64,000 bases of DNA. It comes from Fimenecus sp045613685 (GTDB lineage: Bacteria > Bacillota > Clostridia > Oscillospirales > Acutalibacteraceae). Below, one piece after another: positions 1 through 6,044 of this stretch. Position 1 is the first letter of the stretch; each line of letters starts with the position of its first letter. Under the pieces are notes generated by a model. It worked only from the letters and a program-made list of their open reading frames with translations. It searched no databases and was not told the origin of the DNA. The DNA is taken from the NCBI GenBank assembly GCA_045613685.1, contig JAZLBL010000048.1, positions 46,222 through 110,221 on the forward strand, given 5' to 3'. A program made the position numbers and the translations under genes.

Positions 1-487
1 TAGTAAGCGCCTGTAAAGAAATTGCAACACCAGGGGCTATCATACAACCGCGAAAACCCTTATTTTCATCAATGGCATAGATTTTTGTAGCAGTGCCAAG
101 GTCGATAACAAATGCAGGTAATTCGTATTCGTTAGCAGCACCAACAGCACCTGCGGCTAAATCCGCACCAAGTTGAGCAGGATTATCAATTAAAATATTG
201 AGTCCTGTTTTAACACCGGGAGAAAGTACAATAACGTTTGTGCCAATAAGCTTTTCAACGGCGTTTTTAACATGAACTGTAATTTCAGGAACAACAGAAG
301 AAATTATAGCACCTGAAATTTTATTAAAATCAATATTATAAATTTTAAATATGTTTAAAAATTCAACGGCAAACTGGTCATCAGTCTTTTGTCTTTCAGT
401 TGCAAGACGAGCACTCATTGTGAGCATTTCATTCTGAAAAAGACCGATATTCATATTTGTGTTGCCGATATCTATTGTAAGAAGCAT
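1..487 (-). CDS. coaX: Type III pantothenate kinase (partial, 3' end beyond window)
   Basis: First step of coenzyme A synthesis: phosphorylation of pantothenate in the cytoplasm. The visible N-terminal 162 residues carry the ASKHA-type nucleotide-binding start (MLLTIDIGNTN), the family QLGAD motif, the VIDLGTAT motif and GCMIAPG. The rest of the protein (roughly 90-100 residues in this family) lies to the left of the window. The start at 487 is preceded by GAGGTGAG. It has its own promoter at 515-543, overlapping that of the divergent radical SAM gene. The type III enzyme is insensitive to CoA feedback, a family property not visible here. Truncation is due only to the window edge. Confidence 0.95.
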   Translation of the reverse strand, partial: MLLTIDIGNTNMNIGLFQNEMLTMSARLATERQKTDDQFAVEFLNIFKIYNIDFNKISGAIISSVVPEITVHVKNAVEKLIGTNVIVLSPGVKTGLNILIDNPAQLGADLAAGAVGAANEYELPAFVIDLGTATKIYAIDENKGFRGCMIAPGVAISLQALT

Positions 488-514
488 AATCTCACCTCGT
501 TTTTTAACTCAATA

Positions 515-543
515 ATTATATACCATTTTTTATTGTTTATCAA
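515..543 (-). promoter_or_regulatory. Promoter for coaX
   Basis: TTGATA (538-543), 17-base spacer, TATAAT (515-520) on the minus strand. It shares bases with the divergent plus-strand promoter at 533-561, so the two polymerase sites cannot be occupied together. Confidence 0.7.
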
Positions 544-561
544 GTTTTTTTGTGTTACAAT
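533..561 (+). promoter_or_regulatory. Promoter for the radical SAM activase-like gene
   Basis: TTGTTT (533-538), 17-base spacer, TACAAT (556-561). Transcription would begin near 568, downstream of the in-frame GTG at 552, so that GTG cannot be the start and GTG 585 is favoured. Confidence 0.6.
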
Positions 562-584
562 ATGTGAAGATAGGCGGTGAAACT

Positions 585-1463
585 GTGATTTGTAATCTTT
601 GTCCAAGAAACTGCAATGCAGAAAGAACTGAATATATGGGTAATGGCTTTTGCAAAATGCCCCTGAACCCTGTGCTTGCCCGTGCAGATATTCATATGTG
701 GGAAGAACCTTGCATAAGTGGTGAAAAGGGGACGGGTGCCATTTTCTTTTCAGGTTGCTCTTTAAAATGTTGCTTTTGTCAGAATTATCCCATAAGTCAC
801 GAAAACAAGGGCGAAGTTATAACCACGGCACGACTTGTTGAGATTATTAAAGAACTTGAAAATAAAGGAGTTCACACAATAGATTTTGTTAATCCCACTC
901 ACTTTTCGCATATTTTAATTGATGCGTTGACAGAATACAAACCACAAGTCCCGGTGGTTTATAATTCTTCAGGTTATGACAGTGTTGAAACTCTCAAAAA
1001 ATTAGAAGGATTAGTTGATGTTTATTTGCCTGATTTAAAATATTTCAGTAGTGAAAAATCAAAGGCTTACGCTAAATGTCCCGACTATTTTGAAAAAGCG
1101 AGCAAGGCCATTCTTGAAATGTATCGTCAACAACCAAAAACAGAATTCAAAGACGGAATAATTCAAAAAGGTCTCATTATCCGTCATCTTGCGTTGCCCA
1201 AAAATGTGGACGAGAGCAAAAACATACTTTTATGGATTAAGAACAATCTTCCAAACGATACATATATAAGTATAATGAGTCAATATACACCTTATGGTAA
1301 TGTTGCAGAGTTCAAAGAGTTGAATCGTAAACTCACAACCGCAGAATATAATAAAGTGGTTGACTATTTTGTTGATTTAGGTTTCACAAATGGTTTTATG
1401 CAAGAAAAAACATCTGCAAAAACTGATTTTATTCCTGATTTTGATATGACAGGTGTAAAATGA
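585..1463 (+). CDS. Radical SAM protein, PflA-like (pyruvate formate-lyase activating enzyme family)
   Basis: Probable [4Fe-4S]/S-adenosylmethionine enzyme of about 292 residues. The radical SAM CxxxCxxC cluster motif is present (CSLKCCFC), preceded by an N-terminal cysteine cluster (CNLCPRNC), the arrangement seen in stand-alone PflA-related proteins of the COG1313 type. The start is taken as GTG 585 because AGGCGG lies 7 bases upstream at 572-577 and because the promoter at 533-561 excludes the earlier GTG at 552. The substrate is unknown; no pyruvate formate-lyase or other glycyl-radical enzyme gene is adjacent, so calling it a PFL activase would be a guess. Confidence 0.85.
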   Translation: MICNLCPRNCNAERTEYMGNGFCKMPLNPVLARADIHMWEEPCISGEKGTGAIFFSGCSLKCCFCQNYPISHENKGEVITTARLVEIIKELENKGVHTIDFVNPTHFSHILIDALTEYKPQVPVVYNSSGYDSVETLKKLEGLVDVYLPDLKYFSSEKSKAYAKCPDYFEKASKAILEMYRQQPKTEFKDGIIQKGLIIRHLALPKNVDESKNILLWIKNNLPNDTYISIMSQYTPYGNVAEFKELNRKLTTAEYNKVVDYFVDLGFTNGFMQEKTSAKTDFIPDFDMTGVK

Positions 1464-1465
1464 TG

Positions 1466-1493
1466 TTGAAATCTATAAAAATGATGATATAAT
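1466..1493 (+). promoter_or_regulatory. Promoter for mscL
   Basis: TTGAAA (1466-1471), 16-base spacer, TATAAT (1488-1493), 34 bases before the mscL start. Confidence 0.65.
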
Positions 1494-1526
1494 TATTACA
1501 TAATTTTTAAGAAAGAGGGTTTAAAA

Positions 1527-1985
1527 ATGAAAGGATTTTTCAAAGAATTTAAAGAATTTGCAATGCGTGGTAACGTAATTGACCTTGCAGTCGGTGTTAT
1601 CATCGGTGGCGCTTTCCAAAAAATCGTAACATCAGTTGTTAACGACCTTGTTATGCCACTTATCGGTCTCATCACAAAGGGTAGTGATTTCGCATCAAAA
1701 TTTGTAGCACTCGACGGCGGTGACTATGCAACAATCGAAGAAGCAACAGAAGCAGGTGCAGCAATTCTTACATATGGTAACTTTATTGCAGTAACAATCG
1801 ATTTCCTTATTATGGCATTTGTTATTTTCCTTCTCGTTAAAGGACTTAACAAACTCACTTCAATCGGCAAGAAAGAAGAGCCTGTTGTGGAAGCAGCACC
1901 TACAACAAAGGTTTGCCCATTCTGCAAGAGTGAAATTGCAATTGATGCTACAAAGTGTGCACACTGTACATCTGACGTTGAATAA
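1527..1985 (+). CDS. mscL: Large-conductance mechanosensitive channel MscL with C-terminal zinc-ribbon tail
   Basis: Membrane-tension-gated channel that releases solutes on hypo-osmotic shock. The N-terminal amphipathic segment (MKGFFKEFKEFAMRG), first membrane helix (NVIDLAVGVIIGGAFQKIV) and second helix (near residues 90-108, FIAVTIDFLIMAFVIFLLV) are all clear. The last about 25 residues contain a CPFC...CAHC pair that looks like a small zinc ribbon instead of the usual charged bundle alone. Length 152 residues, near normal. GAGGG lies before the start. proC begins 2 bases after the stop. Confidence 0.95.
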   Translation: MKGFFKEFKEFAMRGNVIDLAVGVIIGGAFQKIVTSVVNDLVMPLIGLITKGSDFASKFVALDGGDYATIEEATEAGAAILTYGNFIAVTIDFLIMAFVIFLLVKGLNKLTSIGKKEEPVVEAAPTTKVCPFCKSEIAIDATKCAHCTSDVE

Positions 1986-1987
1986 TT

Positions 1988-2794
1988 ATGCAAATTAAAT
2001 TAGGTTTTATCGGTTGTGGAAATATGGCAACTGCAATAATAAATGGTGCAGTTTCATCAGAATTTATTGCAGGTGAAAATATTTTTGTCTATGATATTGA
2101 TAGTGAGAAAACAGGTTTTCTTCACGAAAAGTTTGGAATAAATATTTGCGATTCTGCAGAGAGCGTTGCAGAGAATACTGATGTAACAGTTCTTGCGGTT
2201 AAACCACAGATTTTCCCAACAGTTTTACCACAGATTAAAGATGTTGTTTTAGAAAAAGGTACAGCAATCGTTTCAATTGGTGCAGGTAAAACGCTCAATT
2301 ATATCGGCTCATTTTTAGATGACGATGCAAAAATTGTTCGTGTTATGCCAAATATAAATGCCAAAGTCGGTGCATCAATGAGTGGCGTTTGTAAGAACAA
2401 AAACGTCAATGATAATTTGCTTCAATTCGTCAAAGACTTGTGTCGCTCATTCGGTGATGTAATTGAGTTAGAAGAAGATATGTTTCCGCTTTTCGGCGTA
2501 ATTGCAGGCTGTTCACCGGCTTATTCATTTATGTTTATTGACTCAATGGCTCGTGAAGCCGTGAAAAACGGAATGAATAAAAAAGATGCTTTGAAAATCT
2601 GTGCACAAGCCGTGCTTGGCAGTGCAAAGACTATTTTAGAAGATAATGACGCAAATGCGTGGGCACTTATAAATAGTGTTTGCTCACCGGGTGGCACAAC
2701 CATTGAGGGAATATCAGTTTTAGAAAACGAAGGTTTTGATAAAACTGTTATGAATGCCGTGAAAGCATCCCTTGAAAAAGATAAGAAATTATAA
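1988..2794 (+). CDS. proC: Pyrroline-5-carboxylate reductase
   Basis: Last step of proline synthesis: NAD(P)H-dependent reduction of pyrroline-5-carboxylate. The N-terminal Rossmann motif (GFIGCGNMATAI) and the C-terminal dimerisation and active-site segment (SPGGTTIEG, near residue 235) are present. Length 268 residues is typical. It follows mscL with a 2-base gap, so the two are probably cotranscribed; there is no obvious metabolic link to mscL beyond osmoprotection by proline, which is inference. Transcription ends at the hairpin at 2800-2830. Confidence 0.95.
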   Translation: MQIKLGFIGCGNMATAIINGAVSSEFIAGENIFVYDIDSEKTGFLHEKFGINICDSAESVAENTDVTVLAVKPQIFPTVLPQIKDVVLEKGTAIVSIGAGKTLNYIGSFLDDDAKIVRVMPNINAKVGASMSGVCKNKNVNDNLLQFVKDLCRSFGDVIELEEDMFPLFGVIAGCSPAYSFMFIDSMAREAVKNGMNKKDALKICAQAVLGSAKTILEDNDANAWALINSVCSPGGTTIEGISVLENEGFDKTVMNAVKASLEKDKKL

Positions 2795-2799
2795 AAGTA

Positions 2800-2830
2800 A
2801 CGGACAGCAACTGCTGTCCGTTTTCTTTGT
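2800..2830. terminator. Bidirectional intrinsic terminator between proC and cysK
   Basis: Hairpin with arms ACGGACAGCA/TGCTGTCCGT followed by TTTT, between two convergent genes. Confidence 0.85.
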
Positions 2831-3753
2831 TAGAACAAATCTGTTGATAAATATCTGTCACCCGTGTCGGGTAAAATCACAACGATGTTTTTATCTTTAT
2901 TTTCTTCTTTTCTTGCTAAAAGTAATGCACCGTGAAGTGCGGCGCCTGATGAAATACCAACCAAAACACCTTCACGCTTTGCCATCATACGACTTGCTTC
3001 ATAAGCCTCGTTTGTGCTTACTGTGATAATCTCATCAATGATTTCTGTGTTAAGAATTTCTGGGATAAACCCTGCGCCGATACCTTGTAATCCGTGAGCA
3101 CCTGCTTTGCCGCCTGAAAGGACAGGTGAGTCAACAGGCTCAATGCCAACAATTTTAATGTCAGGATTTTTTGATTTAAGATATTCGCCGATTCCTGTGA
3201 TTGTGCCACCTGTGCCAACACCTGCAACAAGAATATCCACTTGACCGTCTGTGTCATCCCAAATTTCAGGACCAGTTGTCTCAAAATGTGCCTTTGGGTT
3301 TGCAGGGTTTATAAACTGACCTGCAACAATACTGTCTGGGATTTCTCTGGATAATTCTTCGGCTTTCTGGATTGCACCATTCATACCCTTTGAGCCATCT
3401 GTAAGCACCAATTCTGCACCAAAAGATGCAATGAGCTTTCTGCGTTCAACTGACATTGTTTCAGGCATTGTGATAATGAGTTTATATCCTTTTGCAGCCG
3501 CAACTGATGCAAGACCAATACCTGTGTTGCCACTTGTCGGCTCAATAATTACAGAACCTTCTTTTAAAAGACCTTTTTCTTCGGCATCTTCAATCATAGC
3601 CTTTGCAACTCGGTCTTTAATGCTACCGGCAGGGTTGAATAACTCTAACTTTGCATAAATATTAGCAGAAAGTTTCTCGTCTTTTTCAATATTTGAAAGC
3701 TCCAAAAGTGGAGTTCTTCCAATCAATTCTGATGCGGTTTTAAAAATTCTCAT
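2830..3753 (-). CDS. cysK: Cysteine synthase A (O-acetylserine sulfhydrylase)
   Basis: Makes cysteine from O-acetylserine and sulfide with pyridoxal phosphate. The PLP lysine is K46 in SIKDRVAKAM, the substrate loop is TSGNTG, and the phosphate-binding loop is GVGTGGTITG. Length 307 residues is normal for CysK. A Shine-Dalgarno GGAG precedes the start. The gene lies directly downstream of tRNA-Pro on the same strand with no distinct promoter seen in the 48-base gap, so read-through from the tRNA promoter is possible (inference). Confidence 0.95.
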   Translation of the reverse strand: MRIFKTASELIGRTPLLELSNIEKDEKLSANIYAKLELFNPAGSIKDRVAKAMIEDAEEKGLLKEGSVIIEPTSGNTGIGLASVAAAKGYKLIITMPETMSVERRKLIASFGAELVLTDGSKGMNGAIQKAEELSREIPDSIVAGQFINPANPKAHFETTGPEIWDDTDGQVDILVAGVGTGGTITGIGEYLKSKNPDIKIVGIEPVDSPVLSGGKAGAHGLQGIGAGFIPEILNTEIIDEIITVSTNEAYEASRMMAKREGVLVGISSGAALHGALLLARKEENKDKNIVVILPDTGDRYLSTDLF

Positions 3754-3801
3754 AGCACCATCTCCAAAATCAATTTATATGATTTAGTATATCCAAATTT
3801 G

Positions 3802-3877
3802 TGGTCGAGATGACAGGAATCGAACCTGCGGCATCCACGTCCCGAACGTGGCGCGCTACCAACTGCGCTACATCTCG
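3802..3877 (-). tRNA. tRNA-Pro (anticodon CGG), CCA encoded
   Basis: Complete cloverleaf on the minus strand. Acceptor arms are CGAGATG and CATCTCG, the D-arm is GCGC...GCGC, the anticodon stem is CCACG/CGTGG with loop TTCGGGA, and the T-arm contains GGTTCGATTCC. The discriminator base is A and the CCA end is encoded. The loop matches the usual form of proline tRNAs reading CCG. Confidence 0.95.
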
Positions 3878-4124
3878 ATAAATATATTTAATTATTTCAT
3901 AAATGTTAATGAGATGTATTTAGAGCGCACCACTACGTGGCTTATGGTTAAAACATAGTCGTTCTGCTCACAGTCGCTTCGCATAACTCCTTGTTTTGCC
4001 CCTTTTCGCACTCCTTTAATCTGCCACTGGCAGCAGTCGTGCTCAAAACTACCAACTGCGCTACATCTCGTTGTTATTAACTAATTATAATATGTTCGAA
4101 TTTATAAATCAAGTAGTTTAAAAG
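3878..4124. repeat. Gene-free tRNA upstream region with a 22-base copy of the tRNA-Pro 5' end
   Basis: Positions 4049-4070 repeat, on the same strand, exactly the first 22 bases (acceptor arm and half of the D-arm) of the tRNA-Pro gene, about 170 bases upstream of it. The sequence between (about 3918-4048) has small hairpins such as CTGCC-AGT-GGCAG, and its ends (GAGCAC near 4045, GTGCGCTC near 3923) are partly complementary. The rest of the tRNA is absent. It may be a broken tandem tRNA copy with an insertion. No protein gene is seen. Confidence 0.7.
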
Positions 4125-4151
4125 TAAAAAGGCGAGGGGTTACCTCGCCTA
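4125..4151 (-). terminator. Terminator of trpB
   Basis: Hairpin AGGCGAGG...CCTCGCCT followed on the minus strand by a T run (TTTTTACTTTT), starting 7 bases after the trpB stop. Confidence 0.85.
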
Positions 4152-4157
4152 ATTTTT

Positions 4158-5378
4158 TTATCTAATTCCGTAATTTTCAATGATATAGTCCATATCTTTG
4201 TCGCCACGACCTGAAAGGTTGATAAGAACTGAGCCGTGTTCCATCTGCTTTGCGAGCTTCATTCCGTATGCAACTGCGTGTGAGCTTTCAATAGCAGGGA
4301 TAATACCTTCCATACGAGAGAGCTTGAAGAATGCGTCGATTGTTTCTTCGTCGTCAATTACATCATATTTAACTCTGCCGAGTTCTTGTAAGAATGCGTG
4401 TTCAGGGCCTGATGATGGATAGTCAAGACCACTTGCAACTGAATAAACAGGAGCAGGCTCGCCGTTTTCATCTTTAAGCATAATGCTGTTAAATCCGTGC
4501 ATAACACCTTCTGTGCCGTATTTAAGACTTGCTGCGTGGTCGCCCATCTTAGGGCCACGACCAAGTGGCTCAATACCATAAATATCAACAGGGTCATTTA
4601 AGAAACCTGAGAAAAGACCTGCTGCGTTAGAGCCACCACCAACACAAGCAACAACAGCGTTAGGAAGATGACCTGTCATTTCAATGAACTGTTCTCTTGC
4701 TTCGATACCGATAACACTCTGGAAATCACGGACCATCATTGGAAATGGGTGAGGTCCTAAAACTGAGCCGATACAATAAATGCAGTCGTTATATTCCTTA
4801 CTATATGCATCAAATGCTGCGTCAACTGCTTCTTTAAGAGTCTGTAAACCGTGAGTTACTTCAACAACATTTGCACCTAAAATCTTCATTCTCGCAACGT
4901 TTGGAGCTTGCTTTTTGATGTCAACAGAGCCCATATAGATATCGCATTCAAGACCGAAATATGCAGCGGCAGTAGCAAGAGCAACACCGTGTTGACCTGC
5001 ACCAGTTTCTGCAATAACCTTTTTCTTACCCATATATTTTGCAAGAAGTGCTTCACCCATACAGTGATTTAATTTATGAGCACCTGAATGGTTCAAGTCT
5101 TCACGCTTTGCATAGAGTTGAACTTTACCACCCAAAGCATCTGAAAGTCTTTCGAGATGTGTAACAGGTGTTGGTCTGCCTTGAAATTCTTTTCTGATTC
5201 TGCGAAGCTCTGCAATGAATTTTCTTGACTGGCAAATTGAGAAATATGCTTCAGTAATCTCTGCCATAGCATTCTTTAATTTATCGTCAATATAAACTCC
5301 GCCGTATTTGCCGAAATAACCATCCTTATCAGGATAATTGTTGAAATAAGTTTCAAAATCCACATTGTTGAGAATCAT
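4158..5378 (-). CDS. trpB: Tryptophan synthase beta subunit (stand-alone)
   Basis: Joins indole and serine to tryptophan with pyridoxal phosphate. The PLP lysine is K102 (HSGAHKLNHC). ETGAGQHG (glutamate of catalysis) and the phosphate loop GGGSNAAG are present; 406 residues is normal. The start at 5378 has AGGAGG 7 bases upstream; a longer reading frame upstream is only the untranslated T-box leader. No trpA or other trp gene is adjacent, so this copy may salvage indole (inference). It is expressed from a promoter at 5674-5702 and controlled by the T-box leader. Confidence 0.95.
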   Translation of the reverse strand: MILNNVDFETYFNNYPDKDGYFGKYGGVYIDDKLKNAMAEITEAYFSICQSRKFIAELRRIRKEFQGRPTPVTHLERLSDALGGKVQLYAKREDLNHSGAHKLNHCMGEALLAKYMGKKKVIAETGAGQHGVALATAAAYFGLECDIYMGSVDIKKQAPNVARMKILGANVVEVTHGLQTLKEAVDAAFDAYSKEYNDCIYCIGSVLGPHPFPMMVRDFQSVIGIEAREQFIEMTGHLPNAVVACVGGGSNAAGLFSGFLNDPVDIYGIEPLGRGPKMGDHAASLKYGTEGVMHGFNSIMLKDENGEPAPVYSVASGLDYPSSGPEHAFLQELGRVKYDVIDDEETIDAFFKLSRMEGIIPAIESSHAVAYGMKLAKQMEHGSVLINLSGRGDKDMDYIIENYGIR

Positions 5379-5394
5379 AATTGTTCCTCCTAAA

Positions 5395-5640
5395 AAAATA
5401 AAAATCCATCCCACAAAAATATGGGACAGACTGAAAATAATCTGCGGTACCACCCAAATTCGTAGCATAGCTACGCACTCACTGTGTACGAACATACACT
5501 CAGCACTATAACGGTTGCTCTCCGTCGCACCTACATATCGGATTGCCCTCAAAAGTCCATTCATTGAAATTCTTATTACCGCATTTGCACCATCAACGGC
5601 TCTCTTTGAATAAGTTTAAATCAACTACTATTCTTTCTCA
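5395..5640 (-). promoter_or_regulatory. T-box riboswitch leader of trpB (tRNA-Trp sensing, probable)
   Basis: The T-box consensus GGGTGGTACCGC occurs at 5444-5455 (minus). Stem I begins with AGAGAG and GATGGTG at 5588-5605. A TGG triplet followed by A at 5557-5559 is in the expected place for the specifier and would read the tryptophan codon, matching the gene controlled. Downstream, TCCCA...TGGGA (5409-5426) followed by a T-rich stretch forms the terminator. Uncharged tRNA-Trp would favour read-through. The specifier assignment is by eye, without a folded model. Confidence 0.85.
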
Positions 5641-5673
5641 CAGGTTTTATTGGTTGAATATTAACTTACAAGA

Positions 5674-5702
5674 ATTTTAGCACCACAAACAATTATTGTC
5701 AA
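5674..5702 (-). promoter_or_regulatory. Promoter for the trpB T-box leader
   Basis: Perfect TTGACA (5697-5702), 17-base spacer, TAAAAT (5674-5679). The transcript would start near 5667, giving a leader of about 290 bases. Confidence 0.8.
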
Positions 5703-5714
5703 TAGAAATATTTG

Positions 5715-5958
5715 CAAATTTGAATTTGTCGAGCTCTTTTAAAGTTTTTATCTCACCAAAATCGACCATCAAACAATGTAGGGGCGATTCACGAATCGCC
5801 CGAAAAGGTTACATCTCGCAATTGGAACGGGTCATAGTCTCACCTGCCGGTTCGGTCGGTGCTTCTGCTTCGCAGAGGTGTCTACCAGACACCCGCACCG
5901 TGAATGACCCCTACAAGGTTACATCACTGTACAAAAGAGATAGACAAACCCCAATTTG
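5715..5958. repeat. MITE-like intergenic element, copy A
   Basis: The ends are imperfect inverted repeats: CAAATTTGAATTTGTC at 5715-5730 and GACAAACCCCAATTTG at 5943-5958 (13 of 16 match). Inside is an inner palindromic block, 5777-5915, that begins TGTAGGGG and ends CCCCTACA, with the hairpin GGGCGATTCACGAATCGCCC. The left 70 bases are close to copy B at 13408. No reading frame is supported here; this explains the gap between trpB and polA. Confidence 0.75.
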
Positions 5959-6044
5959 TCAAACGAAAAAATCTATACTTTTTATATGGTATTTATTGTT
6001 AAAATATGTTATACTATCTATAACTATGATTTTGGAGTTGCGTT

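Noticed and set aside
552..584. GTG 552 as start of the radical SAM gene
   Set aside because: It lies inside the promoter's spacer, upstream of the expected transcription start; GTG 585 has a good ribosome site.
3802..4070. Prophage or genomic island attachment at tRNA-Pro
   Set aside because: The duplicated part is the 5' end, the spacing is only about 170 bases, and no integrase is nearby.
5379..5564. N-terminal extension of TrpB
   Set aside because: The open frame is the T-box leader; AGGAGG and the family start agree with 5378.
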